Of a DNA stretch of 64,000 nucleotides, positions 12,447-24,035 are shown one piece after another. Positions within the stretch are counted from its first letter, which is position 1; the number at the start of each line of letters is the position of its first letter. The position numbers and the translations under genes were made by a program. The notes below the pieces were generated by a model. That model was not told where the DNA came from. It was given only the letters and a program-made list of their open reading frames with translations, and searched no databases. Source of the stretch: Brachypterus glaber (Eukaryota > Arthropoda > Insecta > Coleoptera > Kateretidae); assembly GCA_958510825.1 (NCBI GenBank), contig OY294054.1, forward strand, positions 8,472,319-8,536,318, written 5' to 3'.

Positions 12447-13183
12447 GCCAGACACTGAAGTCATAAAAGGGGGCTTTCCCTGCAAAAGGTACAGGAGAGT
12501 TCTAATTTGGTAGATTTGTATAGTTTGGTGTCATTAATTTCCGACCTTGAGCGCCCGCCTCTGTTACTTTTTAAAAAGCTATTACTCCTTTAATATTAAA
12601 TTTAGGTATTTGGGTGAATAATACTGTTTGCTTAGTTTTAAATGAAGAATCACCCTGTAGCATTAAAATTTTATTGGTGCTTTTTTTGTTCCCCATTCTA
12701 TCTCCATCTTCGAAGGTCCGTAGTTCCCTTAGGGCTCATTTTCGAACCAACCTTTATGGTAACTTTGTTTGATATTTTTTAACAAAGAATCATCTCTTAT
12801 ATTTTGGCATGCCAGTTACTGATCACCCTGTATTTTCTCGAAATTTCTGGAAATATTGTAAGTATTGTAGAAATTTGCTGAGCTTGAGTACGCTGCAACT
12901 CGTGAACTACTTATCTGATTGAAAAACTTTTTTTACAAAAGTTGCAGGAAATGCCATGCTCTATATTTTAATAGCTATAGCTATTTTTAACCTAGGTGGC
13001 GCTGGAGAAAAGATATTCTCAAAAAACTGGTTTTCGGTACCATTTTTCCAATATGGCGGCGCGAGCGGCGGTCGCTCAAGGTCGAAAACTCGGTATAATA
13101 ATCAGGACACCAAACTGTATAAATCTACCAAATTAGAACTCTCATGTACCTTTTGCAAGTCAGAAGCTACCCACTGCCTGGAC
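12447..13183. mobile_element. Degenerate element of about 740 bp with inverted arms of about 110 bp
   Basis: 12481-12556 ('TGCAAAAGGTACAGGAGAG', 'GACCTTGAGCG') reappears inverted at about 13066-13165. The outer ends CCAGACACTG / CCACTGCCTGG are imperfect. The interior holds diverged 'ATCACCCTGTA' words seen in the large palindromic families. No target duplication found. Confidence 0.6.
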
Positions 13184-13189
13184 CATGTG

Positions 13190-14955
13190 AAAGTATAAAC
13201 TTTTGAATAGCGGTTGTACTTAACTTTTTATTTAAAATTGTGTATCAAATCAAAGTTGGGGTTATTTCTGAAAAAAAAACGGAATAAAGGTTTTAGAATG
13301 TTAGCTCATCAGATAAATTATGTAAAAACTTTGCTTAAAAAAGAACAAAAAATGTAATAGGGGATGGGGCTATTTTAAAAAATCCATAAATCTGTACCTA
13401 AAGTAAGCAAAACTTCTTCTCTATAGAACTATTGAATACTGTGTTTTTAGCTGGTATGGTCGAAAAGGGCCTTAAACATTAGCAAGGAAGTTGATTATAT
13501 GATGGGCGGACTCATACATGAATGTATTCAGATTAATAACGATAAGAGCTTAATGATAAAATGACAATTATATGTCAAAAAACTCCTCCTCTATAATACC
13601 GCTAGTGGGAAACACTTAAATGTCGTAATAAAAGCTTTACTGTCACTTGTCACTTTTTTATTGCACTTTGATAATAAAATCACTGACCACATTAAATCGT
13701 TACCTACTATTAAAAACCTGTTATCAACAAAATAATACTTTCCCATAAAGTTCATAAAAAACAAGTCGTGAAAATATGTAATGCTTCGCATTTCATAGTG
13801 TACTCTTCAGAGTGGATAGTATGTTGCGTTTTCTTTCAATATACTTCCAAAAATATAATTGCTTTAATCTTGTGGGCTTACTTTATTTTTTATACTGTAT
13901 TAAATACTCTCTATAACTTTTTTATGAATAGATTTTTTCAAGATTGGCGAGAATATTTCTATTCGTTGAATTAATTCTTTCTAAAAATTTGTTTTGGTTT
14001 CGTTTATCGCGTTTTCCCTTTATTTTCTTAATTTTTTGGAAAGTTGCACCCCAATTAACCTTTTTTTTATTTTTTTTTCAAAATTGGGAGGATTGATATT
14101 TGCACTTTGTAAGAAATAAAACTAGATAAAAAATTAAAAAAAAAAGTGTAGCCGAACGACATTTGAACTAGGATATCTTGACTATAAAGCTGACTTCATA
14201 ATGACTAAACAGACAATGAAAAACCGATGTTTAAGTAAATACTTGTCGATTTTTTTTAAATTAGTAGAGTTAATCCTTATAATAAAAGTATTTTTTTCCT
14301 AAAAAAAAATCTTTCAGTAATTTTCGATTTTTTAAAAAGTTTAACCCTCCATAACTGAAAGATTTTTAAGATTTCATTTTGGATTAGAATTCAGATGATT
14401 TGTAATTTTGAAAAGCATTATAAATCGTGAAAAAGCTTTAGACGTCAAGACGGGTTAAAACAAAAAAAAAACTTACTAAAAAAAAACCTGTTTCCTACGA
14501 CCTAGTTAGTAGTTAGTGCGTATTTCCCGTCCGTTGCTTATGACAACGGATGGAAAGTGACGATCATCTGATTTTACATACCTGCTGAAAATTAGCAAAA
14601 GTCAAATTGACAAACTAATTTTAAGATAATTTTTGCGTTTTTTTGATGTTTAGGTGTTAGGTCGTAGGAAAAATAGTATACGCACCTCGACTCAAACCAT
14701 TTCAGTGCACATCGAGTGCTTTTTTTACTCGGCTGCGTCTCGTAAAAAAAACTCACTCTAGTGCACTAAAATCTAGGTTCGCGTACTCGGTGCATAATAT
14801 ACTATTACAGCTTTGAAACCAATACTCGCCCAGCTATAGCAAAAAAATTATAGCTTTTACCCCCTTACCCAGACAGACTGAAACATCACACCTTTTATCA
14901 GTTGTATTAATGGAAAGTAAAATTTATAAGCGGAATCTTTATAAAGAACACTCTG
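13190..14955. other. AT-rich DNA with repeat fragments and one tRNA-like fragment
   Basis: 13,760-13,830 carries the recurring 'ATATGTAATGC..CGCATT' word, also at about 24,970 and, inverted, at about 22,650 and 59,380. On the minus strand 14,150-14,215 reads as a weak tRNA-like stretch with a B-box-like 'AGTTCAAATG', followed by an A/T run, possibly an old SINE. 14,705-14,767 is a palindrome ('GTGCAC..CGAGTGC' around 'ACTCGGCTGCGTCTCG'). No gene seen. Confidence 0.35.
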
Positions 14956-15253
14956 CACTGTAACAAGGATTGATGTAAATTTACCATACACCAGGTGAGA
15001 CGTTTCTGACCCATCTAGTGTATGGTAAAATTTCAGGTAAATATTGTGTAATATTTTATAATATCTAATGTGATAATACCGTACGACTAAAGTAATCATG
15101 TAAAATTACCATATAAATGATGGTATTATCACATTAGATATAAGAAAATATTACACAATATTTACTTCAAACCTGAAATTTTACCATACACTAGATAAGT
15201 CAGAAACGTCTCACCTAGTGTCTGGTAAATTTACATTAATCCTTGTTACAGTG
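14956..15253. mobile_element. 298-bp palindromic MITE
   Basis: Terminal CACTGTAACAAGGATTGATG matches inverted TAATCCTTGTTACAGTG. The arms of about 126 bp surround a loop of about 40 bp (15082-15120). A second, truncated copy of the family lies at 54004-54017 plus 55524-55844, where it is split by a 1.5-kb insertion. There is no coding capacity. Confidence 0.85.
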
Positions 15254-15576
15254 TGTAGAATTTTACTTTGATTTTTTGTCCCTTTTAAATGTATTCACTC
15301 AATTTGCATGTTTTTTTGTCGAGTAAAAGATTTCTAAAGAATAGCATTTTGAACTGGAATTCAAATGATTCGTAATTTTGAAAAGGCAATATAAATGGTG
15401 AAAAAGCTTTAGACATTGAGACGGTTTAAAAACAAATAGCTGCTTTCAACTAGATTGGATTTCGGACTACGAAATTTTATACCATTTCAGGTTAACCACA
15501 AGGTTTTTATGTTTAAAACTTGAAATAAAATTCTGTGTATTGAGTACGAACCTTGTTACATGATAAAACATAAGAT

Positions 15577-16071
15577 CAGTGGCGGACTAGGTGTTAAAAG
15601 CAGATCGACAAGTAAGTCAAAGGGCCCTTATCCCCATATTATAAAAAATTAACAGTTTTTTATATTTTCTAAAAAAGTTTTTGAATTTTTTTTATTTATA
15701 TATCTTTTTTTGGGCAGCAGTATTTTATAATGAACGGCTTAAAGTATTCATTTACCGGGGGCATGCAAAATTTAATTTTTAAAAAAGTAATTTTTAAAGT
15801 AAATAAACATTTGAAACTATGTTTCTATGCCTGTCATGTGGACGATGTTATTACAAGATGAATCACTCGGGACATAAAAAAAATATTAAATTTTTTTTTG
15901 TTTAAAATTTTTTTTTCTCAAAAAAGGGATTATTGAAAAAAAAATAATAAAAAAAATCAGTTTTTTTTTCAATTTTTTTGATGATAATAATATAATTATA
16001 AACAAGGGCCCGGAGACAGGGAGGGCCCGGGCGGCATTCTGCCAACTTGCCGACACGCCAGTCCGCCACTG
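15577..16071. mobile_element. hAT-like non-autonomous element, 495 bp, with 8-bp TSD
   Basis: The termini are CAGTGGCGGACTAGG on the left and, read inward from the right, CAGTGGCGGACTGG. The exact 8-mer CATAAGAT flanks both sides (15569-15576 and 16072-16079). An 8-bp duplication with CAGTGGCGGA-type ends is typical of hAT elements. The interior is A/T runs with no transposase. Confidence 0.85.
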
Positions 16072-16079
16072 CATAAGAT

Positions 16080-16696
16080 ACATAAAGTTTTTAGTATGGA
16101 CACTATTTTACTTTTTTATAGACATAATATAATAGATATATAATAACATTTAATTTTTATTTTCCCTTGTTTACTGGTATTTATCAAGTTGTTTTCTTAT
16201 TTCTCTTAAAATTCAATGGGATTTTTCGCTTCTAAACCTGATTCACGAGACATACAGCTTCACGTAAAATCTAAACCACTACAAATTATAGTCTACCCAA
16301 TTTATGAAGGGTTTATACTTAAAATACGTAACGATATTAGGAGGGAGCGGTAGTACTTACCGTTACGATAAGTTACGATGCGTTACGAGATGGAGGGGCG
16401 TCTCATGTAGTGTTACGTACGCTATTTAATATTTTTCAAAAAATAAAAACAGTTTGTTTTTTTTTAACCAACATTTTTTAAGGGGGTGAGGTCTGTTAGT
16501 GTTAAGTATGTATAGGATAGGTAAGTCTTAGCGTTAAAAAGCGTTACATGAGGGGGTTGTAAAATTTTTCGTAATTTTGCCTATTTTTGGTGTAAAATAC
16601 AGTTGTATTCTTAGTTTCTTTCAAAGAGAAATTATTCCGTTCGATCTGATTTTTTTTTTGTTTACTTTTATTTTTTTCTGATTCTTGAAGAAGTTT
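16080..16696. other. AT-rich DNA with scattered GTTACG words
   Basis: 16,330-16,560 contains several copies of the words 'GTTACG' and 'CGTTAC' in both orientations, probably a decayed repeat. No gene seen. Confidence 0.35.
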
Positions 16697-18734
16697 ATAT
16701 GACTTATTCCACGTCAACTAGCCCCTCGACCTGGAACTTTTCACAAAAACTACTACTTTGGGGGTGGATTTAGAACTTTTTTATTATCAGATTCACTTTC
16801 AGCAACCTGAAAAACCCCAATATACCAGTTTTCACGAAAACTACCCCCCACAGCCGAGGTAGTGAAAATAGAAAAAAAAATATTATCAGATTCATATTCG
16901 TCGACCCCAAAAACCCCTGTATACCAATTTTAACAAAAATATTGAAAATATTTACCCCCTCACCACTGCGGGAGTGAAGTTAGAAAAATTTTATTATCAG
17001 ATTCAATTTCAGCAACCTTAAAAACCCCTATACACGGTGTATTTGAAATGGGTTCCCAAAATTTAAGGTGTGATTCTACATCATAAAATATAAAAAAAGT
17101 TCCTATAAACATATGAGTAAAAATGCGTCGTAATGGAGCTATACCCCTTTGAAAGTGGCTAAAAAAATCGGTTTTTATTTAATAACTCAGGAACCCTTTG
17201 AGATATAGCAACGACGTTTTTCATGTGAACTAACCCTAATAAGGCCCATCTTTGTATGTTATTTTCATGTACTTACTTAAACCAGGTGTGTGCGAAACGG
17301 GGGGCCTTATTAGTTTTTTGTCCCAAACTTTTTTCTGTGTAACTTTTTTGTAATTTTTTTTGGCATATTATTCACCAGGTCAAAATACGTAAAATAAGTA
17401 ATACTGTAGGAATAACCGTTTTCGAGAAAACCTAATTTGAAGGTCCGAGGACTAAAAATTAAACACAAAAATGTTAAAAACCAAGATTTTAATGATACAG
17501 GGTGAATGTACATTAAAAAATAAGAAAAAACCTTATATACAGGTACTTCCAAAAATCAGTCCTCAGGGAGCTATGGTCTCCTAAAAATGCATCATTTTTA
17601 AAGGGCCATAGTAGTTTTAAAAGCTATTTTTCGACCTACATGTATAAAAATTTTTTTCTTAGTTTTTGACATACAATAACCCTGCATCATTGAAATTTTG
17701 GTTTTCAACATTCTAGTATTTAATTTTTCGCCCACGTGCCGTGACATTTGCCCTTTAAATGATTTTTTCTCGTAAACGGTTAATTCTACAGTATTACAAC
17801 AAGAGTACCTTTTTTATGTATTTTAAAAATAAAAATACAAAAAAGTTACACAGAAAAAGTTTGGGATAAAAAACTTATAAGTCCAAATCCCTGTTTAAAA
17901 TAAGTACATGAAAATAACATACGAAGATGGGTCTTATTAAAATTAGTTCACCCTCAAAACCTCTTTGCTGTATCTCAAATGGTTCCTGAGTTATTAAATA
18001 AAAACCGAATTTTTTAGCCACTTTTAAAGGGGTGTAGCTCCCTTGAGACGCATTTTTAGATGTATGTTTATAGGAACTTTTTGCTATGTTTTATGATATA
18101 GAATCACCCCCTAAAATTTCGGACCCTATTTTAAATACACCGTGTATAGCAATTTTCAAGTTTTTGTAAAAAAAATGTATTTTTTCCCATTTTCCTCCCT
18201 TGCCGCACCCCAATGTTCACCAAAAATAGACCAGAGCGAGAACTTTTGGTAACATACCTGTATCTCAATTTTAAAGTATCTAGCTTAAAGCGTTCTTAAG
18301 TTATCGTGCCCACAAGATTTACCGGACAGATCGATCGACCGATATTTTTTTTTTTTTTTAAATCGAAGATAAGCTATTTTGGGTATACAAAATATAAACT
18401 TCCCCGAATTGACATGGCCGTCCACCATTTTGGAAATGTCAGGAAGAGTAAAAAATGTTTTTTTGAGACTACAATTTAATTCCTTTTTTAAATCCATTCA
18501 AATAAAGTCTCAATCTTCAGTAAGAGTTGAGTTATTACGAATTTATTACATGGTTGTTTTCTGATTTTGAAAAAGGAAAAAAATGACCCACCCTAATATC
18601 TCGGCAAAGATTTTTTGGCAAAACGCTATTATTGGGGTATATTAACACTAAGTTATGCTGACATGCAAAATTTCAGTATAATCGGAGAGATGAGTTCCGG
18701 GTCGAGGGGCTAGTTGACGTGGAATTAGTCATAT
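16697..18734. mobile_element. TIR element (about 38-bp ends) interrupted by a foldback
   Basis: The left end TATATGACTTATTCCACGTC..GCCCCTCGACC reappears inverted at 18,690-18,734 (GGTCGAGGGGCTAG..GTCATATA). 16,780-17,030 contains about three diverged units sharing 'ATTATCAGATTCA' and 'CAGCAACCT'. The foldback 17029-18148 lies inside. The remaining right part (18,150-18,690) includes 'AAGTTATCGTGCCCACAAG', a word also found near 42,430 and 25,270. Confidence 0.7.
17029..18148. mobile_element. 1.12-kb foldback element, nested
   Basis: It starts TATACACGGTGTATTTG and ends with the inverse. The arms run almost to the centre (about 560 bp each), so the whole unit is palindromic with substantial divergence between arms. 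Ends in TATA suggest a TA target duplication. It is homologous to the partial copy at 1-386 and related to 27755-28758. No coding capacity. Confidence 0.8.
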
Positions 18735-20040
18735 ACCTTTTATCCTACAGGGTTGAAGTTTTTACCAAAGTTGTTTATAAGAATATCGCAGCAGGAATTG
18801 TATATGGATAATATAGGGGTCACTAAGGGGATTTTGAAACAATTGTTGCAATTAATATTTATAATACAAAAATAAAAATTTTACTCATAAAATTGACCAA
18901 ATGCCAGTAAAGCCTTGTAGGTAATTTGTATAAATGTTTATCAGATTTTTCTGGATCACTCTGTATAAAAGGCATGATTTAAGAGTGGAAAATTATTAAA
19001 AAACACAGATGATATTGAACTAAGCTATATAAAATGGTCTGTTATACTCAATACGTGGGGTTGGCATGTAATTATTAAGACCCTTAATATAAAAGGGTTA
19101 ATAGAGTCCTTTAGGGTGGGAACATCGCCATATTTGATCAATAATTGAGTTAAACAACGAACGTATTTTACTCATCCCTTTTATGAAATGACCTGGCCAT
19201 CCAGATCACAGTCTTAAATTGGACGACGTTGTGCAAAAAGAGACAAAAAATTAAGATAAGCCGTGAAGGTACATAATGCTTGTCATTCCATGAAAAAAAA
19301 AACAGTTTACAGATTATTATCTTTTTTGTTAACTTGAGTTGGTAATTGTGTCTATTTCTTGGTAAATCTTGGTCATTTTTTTTATCAGTTAATAAGCCAC
19401 AAAAAAAGAAAGACCCGGATTTTTTTAAGAGACCATTGTATTCATATGTATTTTAAGGCGCTGAATCCTACATTAGTATAAAGGTAAATCTTTAAATGAC
19501 ATCTTTCATCACACATATATGCATATTAAAGAGGGAAGCCCGGTAAAATGTCCCTTAAATGAGCGTTGTAAATATGTAGAACTTTTGAAAAACATAAATA
19601 CTCTTCGTAGTCACGTAGTCAATGTAAATATTGAGGACTCAATCCTCAGGATTTTTTTTTGTTCCTTGAATTTTTTCCAGTAGTGTATTTTAAATCAAAA
19701 TCATCCACCTTAAGTTAAGGGTTGGCATATTTAATTTTTGTTTTAATCAAAACAAAGCATACCAGCATGTTTTAAGCTCTTTCAAATGACGTAACACAAG
19801 GTGTGGGTCGCTAGTTAAGATTCTAATGTTGGGGTAGCTGGAGATTTGGGGGTGACAGTTACAACACCTAAAATTATATACTTAAATTTTCCCCTCAAAA
19901 CATCAAATTGCCCTCTTTTTTAGAATTTTTTATTGTGCTTAATTTGCTAGATATTTGGGGTGGATCTTTTTCAAATGATTACCCTGTATAGTATAACAGC
20001 AGGGTGGACGAAAATACTTGCAGCAAGTTAGCTTAATACG
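18735..20040. other. AT-rich DNA, no gene seen
   Basis: Only short, unconvincing open frames. No paired termini or RNA gene was recognised. Confidence 0.35.
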
Positions 20041-20165
20041 TACAGTAGAAAAAAGAAACCAAGTCGGTTGGGAATGAACTTTACACTACGATATTTTAAA
20101 GCGTTCTTGAAATATCGTAGTGTAAAATTTATTCTCAGCTGACTTGGTTCCTTCTTACAACTGTA
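20041..20165. repeat. Hairpin: about 56-bp arms, 13-nt loop
   Basis: 20041-20096 (TACAGTAG..CACTACGATATTT) pairs with 20110-20165 (AAATATCGTAGTG..CAACTGTA) with about nine mismatches. This is either a small palindromic MITE or a locus that could make a hairpin RNA. The sequence cannot decide between these. Confidence 0.75.
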
Positions 20166-21540
20166 TATAGTTAACGTTTTGGTGTTGGCAATCAAAATGA
20201 AAACTGTATAATAATTTAACTTGCTACAGGTACTCCTTTATGTATACGACAAATATTCTTATAAAATTCACATATCATGTAAAAATTTCATAACTTATTA
20301 TGTGATGTCACATACCATATTATGTGATGTCACATAACACATTATGGGTATTTAACATAATATATTATGTGACTTGTACCTAACGCTTTGTGAATTTGCA
20401 CATAATTTGTAGTGTGAAAATTTCACAGAACACAATTAAAATTGCCAACGTTATGTTTTGTCAATATTTTTATCAGTGTATGTTTAATTTTTATTACGGA
20501 TATCGAAAGAGTTTATTTTTTTTAAGCAATTTTGTAGAATATCTTTGTTTTTATTTTCATTTGTTTCTGAATTATTTAGAATCAAAATTGACAAAACTCA
20601 TTTTTTAATCAAGTCTGCTATTGTAACCTGTGGACATATTTAAAATTTTTGAAATAATTTAGAATTAGCTTAACGCCATCTAAAAATTTTATTTAAGAAA
20701 GCTTTTCTTTTAGGGTAAAGTTTTTCTTTCAGTGTAAAGCTAGTTTTCATTCAGATGTGAGTCCTTTTTTTTAGTCATAATTTTTTTAAATTTTTTTCAA
20801 ATAGGGGCGCCAAACCAGAAGCTTGCTTCAGGGCACTGACAATAAATACTCGTGAGACATCGTAGAAAATATTTATGAAAAAATCCGATCGGTGCAAGGA
20901 CTTTTGTTTAAAAGTTGATCCAAGCCCGGCGTTATATTAGAAACTTTTCGACAAACAATATAAAAAGTTTACCATTTACCAATTTTGTAACTTTTTACCG
21001 CTAGTACCACTAAAATGTGAACTGATGTGTAAAAACATTTTAAATTTTTGGTTTCATTAAGTCGAAGTTTATCAGATATAATATCTAAAACGTTTAAAAA
21101 TGAAAAAAAAAATGTTAAGGGGTTAAATAGTGTAATTAAAATTGTTTTAAAATCGACGGGTTCCTTGTAGTATTTGGTGTTCAAATCATAATGCGCCTGC
21201 CATTATGAAATACTTAAATAGATTTAAACCCCTCCTTTGATTGACATTTGCCATGGGGTACTTATTATTCTAGATTTTATTACTATACTTAGCGTATTTA
21301 TTGTTAAAATGATTTACTTATACATGCATATTCATAATATACGCTTGTTTAAATCTTTCAAAACACTTAAAATCAAAACTCGATGTCAGCACTTCAAAAC
21401 AGTCAATAGAAATGTTTTTAACCCTATGGGGATTTTATAATTACCAATCGCCATAGGGGTAATTACCATACAAAAAAAATTAACTAATATGGATAAACTT
21501 ATTTTTCAAATTTAGTTTCCCGAATATTCCTTTTAGTTAT
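20166..21540. other. AT-rich DNA, no gene seen
   Basis: 20,270-20,410 contains repeated words of the type 'TTATGTGA(TGTCA)CATA', several of them self-complementary. Open frames (for example 20,969-21,184 minus) are short and not protein-like. Confidence 0.35.
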
Positions 21541-21822
21541 AATTAGAAGATAATCGTCTTAGTATTAATTAGAAGATACTCTTTTTAGTAATAATTAGAA
21601 GATAAGCTTCTTAGTAATAATTGAATCGGCAAATGGATAAAAGTGTTATGTAACATTTTTTAATATTTTGAAATTTTCAATAACTGAAATTTGTATCAGA
21701 CCCTTCTATGATAATACCATAAAAATTTTAATTTTTTAAAAAATGTTACATAACACCTGCATCCAGTTGCCGCTTCAATTAGAAGATAGGTAACCTTCTT
21801 AGTAATAATTAGAAGAAAATGC
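21541..21822. repeat. Short tandem array of 'AATTAGAAGATA' units, split by a MITE
   Basis: Units of about 33 bp starting AATTAGAAGATA and ending TTAGTA(A)TAATT occur three times before 21,620 and again at 21,777-21,812. The interruption is the MITE 21623-21776, whose AATT target duplication is part of the unit. Confidence 0.8.
21623..21776. mobile_element. 154-bp MITE with AATT target duplication, copy 1
   Basis: Ends GAATCGGCAAATGGAT and ATCCAGTTGCCGCTTC; sub-terminal TGTTATGTAACATTTTTT and its inverse. AATT flanks both sides (21619-21622 and 21777-21780). Joining the flanks regenerates the unit of the surrounding tandem array, which confirms the boundaries. A related copy is at 51264-51377. 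Confidence 0.8.
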
Positions 21823-22329
21823 ATTGAACTTGCCTTTAAACAAAACCAGGAAAAATTTTAAATCATTCCAAGATATTTATTAATTTATTATTTTACAACT
21901 CCTCTAGGGTGTGGGTTTTGTGTACAGATTGAAACACAGTTTTTTGGAGCACTCTTCTTCTTCGTATTAGTCAGGTATCATAGGTGTATCACAGGAGTAT
22001 CACAGATGTTTGGTTTAAATCTAATTTGAGAGAAAGATTGGGGTTAAACACTGATCGATAATATATAATATAAAGATAGTAAAATGTAAATTATGCTAGA
22101 TAAAATGATTAAACTAAATAGTACTTATTTTTTACATTTACATAGGACTACTAGAGGTTGAAACCTTAGTGGTCGATACACGTGCTACTTTATAGTGAAA
22201 TTATAGTTATAATTTGTAGCGTAATTAATTATAATAAATTTGGCGTAGACTTGCATAATTGATCAAGCGAGTTCTACACAAATACATGTGAAGAAAAATG
22301 TCTACATCAGTAAGATTTAAGAATTTCGG

Positions 22330-22570
22330 CCGCAGGCCAGTGTGGTTAGCCTTCATCTGGGTACCTATTCTTGACTTTCGGGGAGTAGAACGACTGATAG
22401 AACGAGTGAGGTTGTGATCCTACTCTATTGCTTTCAACACCATGCATCATATCTAAGCGTTATTCTATCAATCAATCTACTCCCCGAAAGTCAAGAATAG
22501 GTACCCTGGTAAATTGTTACAAAGAAATTATCTTCTACGTTCGAATCCCATCACCGGCACTTTTTTTAAC
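22330..22570 (+). mobile_element. tRNA-like SINE split by a palindrome
   Basis: An A-box-like 'GCCAGTGTGGTTAGC' at about 22,335-22,350 is followed, after a 148-bp palindromic insertion, by a B-box-like GTTCGAATCCC at about 22,540, then CATCACCGGCAC and a T run. Without the insertion the A-to-B distance would fit a tRNA-derived promoter. It is unlike the SINE family at 9725, 46988 and 50326. Confidence 0.5.
22359..22506. mobile_element. 148-bp palindromic element with perfect 30-bp ends
   Basis: 22359-22388 (GGGTACCTATTCTTGAC..GGAGTAG) is exactly the reverse complement of 22477-22506. Similarity continues inward with mismatches for about 18 bp more. The flanks share CTGG or CTG, a possible 3-4-bp target duplication. 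It sits between the two promoter-like boxes of the tRNA-like SINE. Confidence 0.75.
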
Positions 22571-23667
22571 TTTTTATTTTGCGTTTGAAATAATATTAAC
22601 TTGAATAAGTATTTTGGAAAATGCAATATACCATCCAATGTGAAGAGTATATAATTAAATGCGTAACATTACATATCTTCACTTCTTGTTTAATCATATA
22701 ACGATTTTTATTTATTGACTAGATTTTTTCTAAAAATGTTATTAAACATTTTTCAAAGAGTATGGCTTGAAGCAGTTACATAAATTTACAAGTTGTTTGG
22801 ATTTTGTCCTAAAAATTAAACCCACTATAGAATTTGCAAGATTATCTTAATATCAAATGTATACATAAACAAAAACCTTTCATAAAATATCCCGGGGCAA
22901 TTTGTGCGAACCACGAACGTCGAAATACATGGATAATATACATATATATGTCCATGATAATGTCCCTATGCAGTGTACACTAGGGTGCCAGCCAAAAATT
23001 GGTCATTTTTTTTACTTGACGCGTCAGGACAGAATCACCCCTTAAAATTTCGGACCCTATTTCAAATACACGGGGTTACACGGTGTATTTGAAATAAGGT
23101 CCGCGTATGTCAAAGGCACTTTTTTAAGACTGTTTTCACCACTTGGCCCCAAAATTATTGTGTATAACTATAAAAATAGGTTAATCTAAATGTAATAATC
23201 ATAAATGTATATGACTCGGTTAGTTAAAAAAGGTGCCTCATCTACACATTTTTTGGAACTTCTAGCACATCCAGAACCTGGAGATTTGGAAATAATTTTA
23301 ACGTATTTTAGAGCATATATAAAATACAGCCGGGAGAAAATAATGAAACGAAAATAGTCACCAGCCCTCTGGCTATAATAATTTAGTGAATATTGTGAGA
23401 TGTCAAAACTGTAAAGTCTATATTAATATGACTAAATGTGCATATAATCCAATGTTGAGCATTGAATGCCTGTTTAGCATAAGGGTGTGTTTTATTTGAC
23501 TAACGATATAATTTTAGTAGTAGGTTTAAAGGTGTTCATTGTACGCTGAGTGCTACCTAAAAAATATTGCGCCTACGCTTGGTTCGTTCAACATGCCTTC
23601 TTCAAATCAACAATACACTCTCGTGATGGGTGTTCTACATAAAATTACATGTACTTTTTATGACAAC
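22570..23667. other. AT-rich DNA; joined ends of the 'TACACGGTGTA' family at 23,051-23,103
   Basis: 23,051-23,103 is a palindrome made of the terminal ~23 bp of the foldback family in back-to-back orientation ('GGACC..ATTTCAAATACACGG' then 'CGGTGTATTTGAAAT..GGTCC'). 22,983 onward resembles a 'TAGGGTGCC' hAT-like end. No gene seen. Confidence 0.45.
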
Positions 23668-24035
23668 TAGACCAGGCGGAATCTGTTTCAAAACATGTTT
23701 GAGTAAATCGGATAGTATGCTACATTTTTGGAACAATGGGTCCAGAATATCACTAAAAATGATAATTTCAACTTCTACTTAGATCCACTTTTTTACCCTG
23801 TGTTATTAAGTTATAATAATAAAATTTTTAATATTTGTACCTAGTTTGTTTGTTTAATTAGTTTAGACGAGGCAGTATCTGTTTTAGGTTGGGTGAATCG
23901 GATAGTATGCTACATTTTTGCATCAATAGGTCCAGCATATCACTAGAAATGATAATTTCACTATGCGCATAAAATAAACCGTGGGCTTCACTTTTTATTT
24001 AACAAAATGCTACAAAATCGAGAAGATTTTTTTTT
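23668..24035. repeat. Two tandem partial ends of the 'TAGACCAGGCGG' element
   Basis: Segments starting at 23668 (TAGACCAGGCGG) and 23863 (TAGACGAGGCAG) both match the arm start of the element at 1749-4109, including 'CATTTTTGG', 'AGAATATCACTA' and 'GATAATTTCA'. They lie in direct orientation about 195 bp apart. The second runs on to about 24,030. No opposite ends are present. Confidence 0.75.
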
